Positions 1-5,100 of a stretch of DNA of 7,898 nucleotides are shown one piece after another. The notes beneath the pieces were generated by a model. It worked only from the letters and a program-made list of their open reading frames with translations. It was not told the DNA's origin and searched no databases. Each line of letters opens with the position of its first letter. Position 1 is the first letter of the stretch. The position numbers were made by a program, and so were the translations under genes. This DNA is from an uncultured Clostridia bacterium (GTDB taxonomy: Bacteria; Bacillota; Clostridia; Christensenellales; Maliibacteriaceae), in assembly GCA_934613185.1 (NCBI GenBank), contig CAKTSO010000087.1, positions 1 to 7,898 on the forward strand. Reading direction: 5' to 3'.

Positions 1-32
1 AAAGCGGCGACGAATCGGCGCCGTTTGGAAAC
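1..32. repeat. Left copy of a ~32-base direct repeat
   Basis: This stretch matches positions 1010-1044 with a single base difference (A10 versus C1019) and a 3-base CCG gap (after G23). In the right copy the same bases form the terminator of the minus-strand glycosylase gene. Here the hairpin is imperfect (CGGCGACG / CGGCGCCG around AAT), so it looks like a decayed or partial copy. The repeat may extend left beyond the window. The two copies bracket the unrecognised gene at 176-898. Confidence 0.75.
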
Positions 33-41
33 GCTTTTCAA

Positions 42-75
42 AACGGTGTCCGCCGGTCTGGCGGGCGCCGTTTTT
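42..75 (+). terminator. Rho-independent terminator of a gene left of the window
   Basis: A 13-base-pair stem (42-54 with 60-72, two G-U pairs) around the loop GGTCT is followed by TTTTT at 71-75. It would end a plus-strand transcript whose gene lies mostly or wholly left of position 1. That gene cannot be identified, because all three forward reading frames stay open through the first ~100 bases and none is recognisable. Confidence 0.8.
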
Positions 76-113
76 GTGCGCGATTGCGGCATGGCGCGGA
101 TTTAAAAAAATAA

Positions 114-143
114 CTGAACTTTTTTGACAAAGTGTGTTATAGT
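114..143 (+). promoter_or_regulatory. Promoter of the unknown gene at 176
   Basis: An extended -10 element, TGTTATAGT, lies at 135-143. A weak -35, CTGAAC (114-119), sits 18 bases upstream of the TATAGT hexamer. A perfect TTGACA is also present at 124-129, but it is only 8 bases from that -10 and has no good -10 at 16-18 bases, so it is probably not used as a -35. Transcription would start near 150, giving a leader of about 26 bases. Confidence 0.5.
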
Positions 144-175
144 GATGGAAAATGATAAAAGGAGCTGCAACAATC

Positions 176-898
176 ATGAATTCTTTGGATTTGAGACTTT
201 TTGACGACGATTATGCCGCGAAATTCACTCCCGCTGATTTTGCAAGAGCCTTGTATGATGCCACCGATCGCGACGGTAATCTTTGCGTGCCTGAGAAATT
301 TTTATATGACTATGGCGATGAAGAAGATGACGAAACGGAAGATGACGTTTTTTATACGTTTCAAATGACGTGGAATCGCGACGATCTTGAACGGCTCATT
401 TCGGAATATCAGGCGCTGTACGCCGCGCTTTATGAAATCAGTCAAGAATTGCAGGATGACGAAAGGGAGGGCATGATTGATGACGAAACGTATGTCCGCG
501 ATGCGCTTGACGATTCGGCTTTGTTTGACGTTTGGCGTACCTATGTTGCGGAACCGTGGCATTGTGAATTTAGCGAAGACGAGTATGAAATTATAAACTC
601 CGCGTCTTTGAAAGACCTCGATCATCATGAAGAAAAAACGCCGGAGGAAGCGCGCCTGTTGGAGCGGTTCAATGCAAGGCGGGCGGAAGAAAGTGCAAAG
701 CGTTTGGGCGGCAATCGTTTTTCCTATGGAGTACGCTTGCGTGCCAGACGGCTTTATCGGCTGCTTTCCATTGGCGCACCGAAGTTCGTGATAGAGGACG
801 AAGGACGGCACTTGATTTGTTTTCTGTCGCTTTGGAAGTATGCGCGTGGGTTTCGCAATTCTATGCTCGAAATTTTGAAATCTATTCTGAAAACTTAA
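176..898 (+). CDS. Unrecognised acidic 240-residue protein
   Basis: I do not recognise this family. The start at 176 is preferred because AAGGAG (159-164) lies 11 bases upstream; the in-frame ATG at 152 has no ribosome binding site and would add only eight residues. The protein has no signal peptide or membrane segment. The N-terminal half is strongly acidic, with a run of Asp/Glu at about residues 47-57. The segment at about 155-195 is rich in Arg/Lys and likely helical. The C-terminus has a patterned stretch from about 185 to 223 (RARRLYRLLSIGAP followed by a hydrophobic helix). From memory this resembles the ends of some uncharacterised clostridial proteins, but I cannot confirm that. Codons are less GC-rich than in the met and gmk genes. 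The gene stands alone between its own promoter and terminator, and is bracketed by two copies of a 32-base repeat, so it may be a recent insertion. No function is proposed. Confidence 0.8.
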   Translation: MNSLDLRLFDDDYAAKFTPADFARALYDATDRDGNLCVPEKFLYDYGDEEDDETEDDVFYTFQMTWNRDDLERLISEYQALYAALYEISQELQDDEREGMIDDETYVRDALDDSALFDVWRTYVAEPWHCEFSEDEYEIINSASLKDLDHHEEKTPEEARLLERFNARRAEESAKRLGGNRFSYGVRLRARRLYRLLSIGAPKFVIEDEGRHLICFLSLWKYARGFRNSMLEILKSILKT

Positions 899-934
899 CG
901 TTGCTTTTGGAAAAACAACTCCAACAATGAAAAG

Positions 935-978
935 CGCCTGCCGCCCGTAAATTAAGAGCGGCAGGCGATTTTCTTTTT
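935..978 (+). terminator. Terminator of the unknown gene
   Basis: A perfect 10-base-pair stem (CGCCTGCCGC at 935-944 with GCGGCAGGCG at 958-967) is followed by a T-rich run (968-977). It lies 37 bases after the stop at 898 and faces the minus-strand glycosylase terminator at 1008-1033. Confidence 0.88.
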
Positions 979-1007
979 GCAAGAATCTGTTTTATCGGAA
1001 ACGCATG

Positions 1008-1033
1008 AAAAAGCGGCGCCGAATCGGCGCCGC
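1008..1033 (-). terminator. Terminator of the minus-strand glycosylase gene
   Basis: Read on the minus strand, a perfect 8-base-pair stem GCGGCGCC / GGCGCCGC (1013-1020 with 1026-1033) around a 5-base loop is followed by TTTTT (plus-strand A run 1008-1012). It lies 13 bases beyond the glycosylase stop codon at 1047. Confidence 0.85.
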
Positions 1034-1044
1034 CGTTTGGAAAC
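1010..1044. repeat. Right copy of the direct repeat
   Basis: This is the second copy of the sequence at 1-32, with one substitution and a 3-base CCG insertion. It includes the whole glycosylase terminator stem and ends just short of that gene's stop codon. The hairpin is perfect here, so this copy is more likely the functional or original one. Confidence 0.75.
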
Positions 1045-1046
1045 AT

Positions 1047-1808
1047 TTATTGATTTCGAGCGGAGCAGTGTTCTGCCAGGCAGTCGGAGCATTTCGGTTC
1101 GGCGCCGCAGATTCCGAGCTTATTCTCGACACCGTACTGCCACAGGATCGTGTCGACGGCGGCCATCGACAGATTATATTCGGCGGCAATGCTGCGGCTG
1201 ACGTCGATTGCTTCCCAATCTGTTGCGGGATTGTGTTTTGAATAGCCGAGCCGCCCGATGATTCTACAAACATGGATGTCCGGTTTGATGATATCTAATC
1301 CAGCCCCTTTCAAATATTCACAAACCAGTGCCAGTCCCATGTAGTTTAATTTGTATTTTTTCCCGGAGTAGGCCAAACTCTTGATGACAACGTCAATATC
1401 CGTAGAGTTATAGTAGTGATCGATCGATCCGTGATCCGCAGCGATCCGCTGAAGCGTTTGAATATTTCCGCTTAAGCTCTCCATTTGCCGTTTGATTTGA
1501 AGATTACCGCAGCGAATTGCGGTTAACTGCCGTGTCAATTCTTCGGGGGAAGCCGTCAGAAGATAATCGACGTCAAAATCATGAAAAATGGCGTCGATTT
1601 TTTTGATATTCTCTTCGATCCCCTTCCACGGGCGATAGTTAGACAACATGGCGTACACCATTCCACGAACGTGTTCGGTGAGCGGAAACACAACGCCGTT
1701 CTTTCGTTTTTCGCGAGTAGCTTCGATCCCTTGAATTTCTTTGCGCCAGTTATAATCTTTTAATTTTATGGTCGATAATATTTCTTTAAAACCGATATAC
1801 TCTGACAT
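1047..1808 (-). CDS. HhH-GPD superfamily DNA glycosylase, Fe-S type
   Basis: This probably is a base-excision-repair glycosylase of the endonuclease III/MutY/Tag superfamily, 253 residues long. An all-helical N-terminal part (about 40-125) resembles the first half of the HhH-GPD fold. At 172-188 the motif DIIKPDIHVCRIIGRLG matches the family's conserved (V/K)-D-x-H-V-x-R-x-x-x-R-L-G segment, so Asp177 is the likely catalytic aspartate. Four cysteines (234, 240, 243, 248; spacing C-x5-C-x2-C-x4-C) suggest a [4Fe-4S] loop like that of endonuclease III, which has C-x6-C-x2-C-x5-C. The classical LPGVG-K hairpin is not evident: the matching place reads YMGLALVCEYLKGAG. It may therefore be a monofunctional glycosylase, and the substrate is unknown. 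The start at 1808 is chosen because GAGGTG lies 8 bases upstream; a longer open frame from 1973 adds an AT-rich hydrophobic stretch that overlaps the promoter. It is transcribed divergently from metY. Confidence 0.8.
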   Translation of the reverse strand: MSEYIGFKEILSTIKLKDYNWRKEIQGIEATREKRKNGVVFPLTEHVRGMVYAMLSNYRPWKGIEENIKKIDAIFHDFDVDYLLTASPEELTRQLTAIRCGNLQIKRQMESLSGNIQTLQRIAADHGSIDHYYNSTDIDVVIKSLAYSGKKYKLNYMGLALVCEYLKGAGLDIIKPDIHVCRIIGRLGYSKHNPATDWEAIDVSRSIAAEYNLSMAAVDTILWQYGVENKLGICGAEPKCSDCLAEHCSARNQ

Positions 1809-1845
1809 ATTGAAAACACCTCGCTTTAAAAGAACGATTGAAGAT

Positions 1846-1874
1846 ATTATACACATAAAAATGTCGATATTCAA
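1846..1874 (-). promoter_or_regulatory. Promoter of the glycosylase gene
   Basis: On the minus strand, TTGAAT (1869-1874) and TATAAT (1846-1851) are separated by exactly 17 bases. Transcription would begin near 1839 and leave a ~30-base leader containing the GAGGTG ribosome binding site. Confidence 0.75.
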
Positions 1875-1919
1875 GATTAAAATGAAAAAAATAAGGATTT
1901 TGAAAACAATGACGCGCGC

Positions 1920-1948
1920 TTGCCAATCGTCTGTTGAATCGATATAAT
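1920..1948 (+). promoter_or_regulatory. Promoter of metY
   Basis: TTGCCA (1920-1925) and TATAAT (1943-1948) are separated by 17 bases. The start would lie near 1955, giving a leader of only ~48 bases. That is too short for a SAM riboswitch or T-box, so control of metY by such an element is not supported here. Confidence 0.8.
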
Positions 1949-1951
1949 AAG

Positions 1952-1977
1952 AATAATTGTCGTACGGACGCATTATT
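1952..1977 (+). promoter_or_regulatory. Imperfect palindrome at the metY transcription start
   Basis: AATAAT (1952-1957) and ATTATT (1972-1977) form an inverted repeat. The centre is also near-palindromic (GTCGTACGGAC, containing CGTACG). It lies over the predicted start of transcription, where a repressor operator would be expected, but it could equally be a short leader hairpin or chance. No regulator is identified in the window. Confidence 0.3.
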
Positions 1978-2002
1978 TGTTACACGAAAGGAAACCGGAA
2001 TC

Positions 2003-3277
2003 ATGAGCTACAAAATCGAGACCGACTGTGTTCAGGCGGGATGGGAGCCGAAAAACGGCGAGCCGCGCATCCTGCCGATCTATCAGAGCACGACGTATAA
2101 ATACGATTCGGCCGCGCAGCTTGGCACGATCTTCGATTTGAAAGAAGACGGGCATACGTATTCGCGTCTGTCGAATCCGACGGTCGCGGGCCTGGAGGAA
2201 AAGATCGCGGCGCTCGAAGGCGGCGCGGCCGCGCTTTGCACCGCCTCGGGTCAGAGCGCGAATTTCTTTGCCGTGTTCAATATCGCCTCCTGCGGCGACA
2301 ACTTTATTGCGTTTACGTCGATTTACGGCGGATCGGTCAACCTGTTCGCCGTGACGTTCCGCCGCATGGGCATTGAAGTGCGCTTCGCCACGCCCGACAT
2401 GACGGACGACGAATTGGAGAAGCTTTTCGACGAACGCACCCGCTGCGTCTTCGGCGAGACGATCGCCAACCCCGCGCTGAACGTGTTCGACGTCGAACGC
2501 TACGCCAAGATCGCGCATCGCCACGGCGTGCCGCTGATCGTAGACAACACGTTCGCCACGCCCGTGCTGCTTCGCCCGATCGAATACGGCGCGGACATCG
2601 TTACGCATTCTTTGACGAAATATATGGACGGCCACGCTTCGACCCTCGGCGGTGCGATCGTTGACAGCGGCAATTTCGACTGGGCGGCGCAGGGAAAATT
2701 CCCCGAGCTGAGCGAACCCGACGAATCGTATCACGGCGTCGTCTACACGCGCGATTTCGGCAGGACGGCGTATATCACCAAGGCGCGCGTGCAGCTTATG
2801 CGTGACATGGGGCCGGTGCTGTCGCCCAATTCTGCATTTATGTTTTATCTCGGGATCGACTCGCTCGCCGTGCGTGTCGAACGGCACAGCGAAAACGCGC
2901 TCGCCGCGGCGAAATACCTTGCCGCGCATCCGAAGGTTGAAAGCGTCAACTTCCCGCTTCTGGAATCCTCCGATCAGTACGAACTTGCGAAAAAATACCT
3001 CAAAAAAGGCTGCTGCGGCGTCGTTTCGTTCATCGTCAAGGGCGGCCGCGAGGCGGCGATGCGCTTTATGAACGCCCTTGATCTGATCGACATCGTCGTT
3101 CACGTCGCCGACGCAAGAAGCAGCATCCTGCACCCGGCCAGCACGACACACCGCCAGCTTTCCGACGCGCAGCTTGCCGCGGCGGGGATCGATCCCGGCA
3201 TGGTGCGCTTTTCCGTCGGCATCGAGAATATCGACGACATCATTGCCGACCTTGCGCAGGCGTTTGAAAAGATTTGA
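2003..3277 (+). CDS. metY: O-acetylhomoserine sulfhydrylase (aminocarboxypropyltransferase)
   Basis: This cytosolic PLP enzyme of the Cys/Met metabolism (trans-sulfuration) family probably joins O-acetylhomoserine and sulfide to give homocysteine and acetate, the direct sulfhydrylation route to methionine. The 424-residue length fits MetY rather than the shorter (~390-residue) cystathionine gamma-synthases. Visible motifs are YSRLSNPT (53-60), the PLP-contacting aspartate in DNTFATP (D181), the Schiff-base lysine in HSLTKYMDG (K206), SILHPASTTHRQLS (374-387) and VRFSVGIE (401-408). The start at 2003 follows AAAGGA (1987-1992), and MSYKIETDCVQ aligns with the usual N-terminus; an in-frame ATG at 1934 would place the start inside the promoter. 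Codons are GC-rich (many GCG, CGC, GAC). It lies upstream of metA, whose predicted product is its substrate. Other acyl-homoserine substrates cannot be excluded. Confidence 0.93.
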   Translation: MSYKIETDCVQAGWEPKNGEPRILPIYQSTTYKYDSAAQLGTIFDLKEDGHTYSRLSNPTVAGLEEKIAALEGGAAALCTASGQSANFFAVFNIASCGDNFIAFTSIYGGSVNLFAVTFRRMGIEVRFATPDMTDDELEKLFDERTRCVFGETIANPALNVFDVERYAKIAHRHGVPLIVDNTFATPVLLRPIEYGADIVTHSLTKYMDGHASTLGGAIVDSGNFDWAAQGKFPELSEPDESYHGVVYTRDFGRTAYITKARVQLMRDMGPVLSPNSAFMFYLGIDSLAVRVERHSENALAAAKYLAAHPKVESVNFPLLESSDQYELAKKYLKKGCCGVVSFIVKGGREAAMRFMNALDLIDIVVHVADARSSILHPASTTHRQLSDAQLAAAGIDPGMVRFSVGIENIDDIIADLAQAFEKI

Positions 3278-3302
3278 AAAAAGATTTACAAAGACTTACA
3301 AT
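3274..3302 (+). promoter_or_regulatory. Possible internal promoter for metA
   Basis: TTGAAA (3274-3279, overlapping the metY stop) and TACAAT (3297-3302) are separated by 17 bases. Transcription would start near 3309, immediately before the hairpin at 3316-3342, so any transcript from here must pass a terminator-like structure before reaching metA. Confidence 0.5.
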
Positions 3303-3315
3303 AGAAAAGTCGAAG

Positions 3316-3347
3316 GAGCGGTGCGCCCACGGCGCATCGCTCTTTTT
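3316..3347 (+). terminator. Terminator or attenuator hairpin between metY and metA
   Basis: A 12-base-pair stem with one G-U pair (GAGCGGTGCGCC at 3316-3327 with GGCGCATCGCTC at 3331-3342) around CAC is followed by TTTTT (3343-3347). It should end the metY transcript at least in part. It sits only 33 bases before the metA start and just after a possible metA promoter, so it may instead limit metA expression. Confidence 0.82.
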
Positions 3348-3364
3348 GTCAAAGCCAAATGAGT

Positions 3365-3371
3365 AAGGAGG
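3365..3371 (+). promoter_or_regulatory. Ribosome binding site that fixes the TTG start of metA
   Basis: AAGGAGG lies 9 bases before the TTG at 3381. An ATG at 3359 lies upstream of this site in another frame, and the first in-frame ATG (codon 23) would remove the conserved MetA N-terminus. Confidence 0.85.
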
Positions 3372-3380
3372 AACGCTGCA

Positions 3381-4310
3381 TTGCCGATCAAAATTCCCAA
3401 TGCGCTTCCCGCGCGAGAGACGCTGCTTTCAGAGAATATCTTCGTCATGACGCAGACGCGCGCGCAGACGCAGGACATCCGCCCGCTGCAAATCGGGCTT
3501 TTGAACCTTATGCCGACGAAGATTGCGACCGAAACGCAGCTTGCGCGGCTTCTGGGCAACACGCCGCTTCAGGTCGAGCTCGATCTGGTGACGGTCGAGA
3601 GCCATATTTCCAAAAACACGCCGATGGAACACATGCTTTCGTTCTATCGTCCGTTCTCGGAAGTTGCCGATAAAAACTATGACGGGTTCATCATCACCGG
3701 CGCACCGGTGGAGCAGCTTCCGTTTGAACAGGTCGACTATTGGGACGAGCTTTGCCGCGTGATGGAATGGACGCGCACGCATGTGCAAAGCACGCTTCAT
3801 ATCTGCTGGGGCGCGCAGGCGGCGCTGTATTATCATTACGGCGTTCCCAAAGTGCCGCTTCCCGAGAAGATGTTCGGCGTGTTCGCGCATCGTGTGGAGC
3901 ATAAAAATTCCATGCTTCTTCGCGGGTTCGACGACGTGTTCATGGTGCCGCATTCCCGCCATACGACGGTGCTGCGCGAGGACGTTGAAAAGCACTCGGA
4001 ACTGACCATTCTCGCCTCCAGCGACGAGGCGGGCGTCTATGCCATTAAGACCGACATGGGTCGTCAGGTCTTTATCACGGGGCATTCGGAATACGACGCC
4101 GACACGCTTCGCCGTGAATACGAGCGCGACCGTGCCGCGGGACTTCCCATTGACGTGCCGCGCCATTATTTCCCCGACGACGATCCCTCGCGCGACCCGA
4201 TCGTCTCGTGGAGAAGCTGCGCCAATTTGATGTATTCCAACTGGCTCAACTATTACGTCTATCAGGAGACGCCGTTCGACCTTGCGCGCATGGCGGAAAA
4301 GAGGGGATGA
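3381..4310 (+). CDS. metA: Homoserine O-acetyltransferase (MetA family)
   Basis: This cytosolic enzyme acylates the hydroxyl of L-homoserine, the first committed step of methionine synthesis. It has 309 residues, the length of E. coli MetA, and aligns with it end to end, from MPIKIPNALPARETLLSEN to NWLNYYVYQETPFDL. Known active-site positions are present: Lys47, the nucleophile Cys142 (HICWGAQAA), and His235 and Glu237 in ITGHSEYDA. Residue 111 is Glu (TGAPVE). Published work on this family links Glu111 to acetyl-CoA and Gly111 to succinyl-CoA, so I infer an acetyltransferase; this agrees with the neighbouring metY. The start is TTG, supported by AAGGAGG 9 bases upstream and by the homology of the first residues. 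The 3' end abuts the next gene (ATGA overlap possible at 4307-4310). Confidence 0.94.
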   Translation: MPIKIPNALPARETLLSENIFVMTQTRAQTQDIRPLQIGLLNLMPTKIATETQLARLLGNTPLQVELDLVTVESHISKNTPMEHMLSFYRPFSEVADKNYDGFIITGAPVEQLPFEQVDYWDELCRVMEWTRTHVQSTLHICWGAQAALYYHYGVPKVPLPEKMFGVFAHRVEHKNSMLLRGFDDVFMVPHSRHTTVLREDVEKHSELTILASSDEAGVYAIKTDMGRQVFITGHSEYDADTLRREYERDRAAGLPIDVPRHYFPDDDPSRDPIVSWRSCANLMYSNWLNYYVYQETPFDLARMAEKRG

Positions 4311-4312
4311 CG

Positions 4313-4852
4313 ATGGAAAACCAAACCCCGTCCTATGTTTATGTCGCCTGTGCGCGCGGCGAAAAGCGCACCCACGCGCAGAGCACCGCCGAACATGTGC
4401 GCTATAGCGTGGAGAACATGCTGCATCCCGTCTTTCTGGCGACGGAAAAGAACAAACATCAGCATGCGGCGGCGCTGCAAAGCGCGGATATTCTCGTTTT
4501 GACGGACAGCGATCCGGCGGCGCTTGCCGACGAGACGGTTCGGGAGGCGCTTTCGGCGTTTCAAACCAAGCCGCAGGGCCGCATCGTCGTCTATTCCAAG
4601 AGCGACGCGCTTGCAAAGAAGATCGACGGCGCGCAGTTCATCGGCGAGAACTCCGGTGCGATCCGCGAGCTTTTGTCGTCGATCCTCGATTTGCCGGAGG
4701 ACAGGGAAGACGAATTCGCCGTGCCGAACGAGGAAGAAGCGCCCGCGTCGGCGGGAAAATTCGACAATCTCAAAAACATCGCGTTCATCTGCGGCTTCAT
4801 CGCCGCGGTCTGCCTGCTGTTTCGGCTGGTGATGATGTTTTTGAAGAAGTGA
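4313..4852 (+). CDS. Tail-anchored membrane protein of unknown function
   Basis: I do not recognise this 179-residue protein. Residues about 7-125 look like an alpha/beta, Rossmann-like domain: strand-like segments YVYVACA (8-14), PVFLAT (39-44), ADILVLTDSD (58-67), GRIVVYSK (89-96) and AQFIGE (107-112) alternate with helices. An acidic linker (about 128-148) leads to one hydrophobic segment (about 154-176) ending in FLKK, so the protein is probably anchored by its C-terminus with the domain in the cytoplasm. There is no signal peptide. The start at 4313 is chosen because GAGGGG (4301-4306) is 6 bases upstream; ATG 4307, overlapping the metA stop, would add only two residues. Tight linkage implies co-transcription with metA, but no functional tie to methionine synthesis can be shown. 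A TIR-like or nucleoside-binding fold is possible but unproven. Confidence 0.85.
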   Translation: MENQTPSYVYVACARGEKRTHAQSTAEHVRYSVENMLHPVFLATEKNKHQHAAALQSADILVLTDSDPAALADETVREALSAFQTKPQGRIVVYSKSDALAKKIDGAQFIGENSGAIRELLSSILDLPEDREDEFAVPNEEEAPASAGKFDNLKNIAFICGFIAAVCLLFRLVMMFLKK

Positions 4853-4930
4853 TCGCGTGCATGAAATTAAAATTGTCGTAAAATTATTTGAACTTTTTTG
4901 CACGAACCACTGGTAAAATAAAATTCTGCG

Positions 4931-4939
4931 TGCTATAAT
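4931..4939 (+). promoter_or_regulatory. Extended -10 promoter of the candidate small RNA
   Basis: TGCTATAAT is a consensus extended -10 element. The hexamer 17 bases upstream (TGGTAA, 4911-4916) is a poor -35, which extended -10 promoters can tolerate. Predicted start is near 4946. No protein start with a ribosome binding site follows before the terminator at 5100. Confidence 0.65.
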
Positions 4940-4945
4940 ACAATC

Positions 4946-5100
4946 AGCGAAACGAGAACGATAACAATATCATTTCGTTTATCACAATCAGCGTTGCCGA
5001 AAAAAACTTATCCTTCTTCAAGCTCAAACTCCTTCCAAGGCAATGCTGTTGTCAGGGCCCCGTCTGTGACGCCATCCGCAGACGGGGCCAACGCTTTTTT
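4946..5100 (+). ncRNA. Candidate small RNA with CU-rich loop
   Basis: Promoter, structure and terminator together suggest a ~155-nt noncoding transcript. Hairpin 1 (4950-4980) pairs AAACGA with TCGTTT and continues inward imperfectly to GAT/ATC. Hairpin 2 (4984-5052) is a 14-base-pair stem, ACAA-(T)-CAGCGTTGCC with GGCAATGCTG-TTGT, with one bulged T and one G-U pair. It encloses a 40-base loop (4999-5038) that is almost all A, C and T and contains TCCTTCTTC (5011-5019) and CTCCTTCC (5029-5036). The 3' end is a strong terminator. No ATG, GTG or TTG in a credible coding context lies inside. The loop is complementary to Shine-Dalgarno sequences, so an antisense role in translation is a reasonable inference. 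I do not recognise the family: it lacks the SRP RNA tetraloop region and the long open duplex of 6S RNA. Alternatives are a processed 3' end of the metA transcript or a leader element. Confidence 0.6.
5056..5100 (+). terminator. Terminator of the small RNA, possibly also of the metA unit
   Basis: A perfect 11-base-pair stem (GGCCCCGTCTG at 5056-5066 with CAGACGGGGCC at 5079-5089), with a 12-base loop, is followed 5 bases later by TTTTTT (5095-5100). No other convincing terminator follows the gene ending at 4852, so read-through from the metA unit may also stop here. Confidence 0.85.

Noticed and set aside
1..105. The C-terminus of a gene running in from the left (frame 1 stays open to a TAA at 103-105)
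   Set aside because: All three frames are open here, the stretch contains a terminator hairpin and a repeat, and the translation is not recognisable.
1809..1973. An N-terminal extension of the glycosylase with a hydrophobic segment
   Set aside because: The hydrophobic stretch is AT-rich promoter DNA containing TTGAAT-N17-TATAAT; the ATG at 1808 has a good ribosome binding site.
1934..2002. An upstream ATG for metY
   Set aside because: It lies inside the promoter and before the predicted transcription start; the ATG at 2003 has a proper site and the usual N-terminus.
1949..2002. A SAM riboswitch or T-box upstream of metY
   Set aside because: The leader is about 48 bases, with none of the conserved helices or a terminator/antiterminator pair.
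1973..3151. A 392-codon open frame on the minus strand, antisense to metY
   Set aside because: It mirrors GC-rich codons of a clearly identified gene, has no ribosome binding site and gives an Arg/His/Val-rich product without recognisable motifs.
3429..4616. A 395-codon minus-strand frame over metA and the next gene
   Set aside because: It is a shadow of metA codon bias; the product is Arg-rich with no domain.
4888..4919. A second promoter TTGAAC ... TAAAAT before the small RNA
   Set aside because: The spacer would be 20 bases, too long for a normal sigma-A promoter; the extended -10 at 4931 is much better.
5041..5066. A resemblance to the SRP RNA region (TGCTGTTGTCAGG...)
   Set aside because: The conserved GGAAG / tetraloop / AGCA core is missing and the helix arrangement differs.
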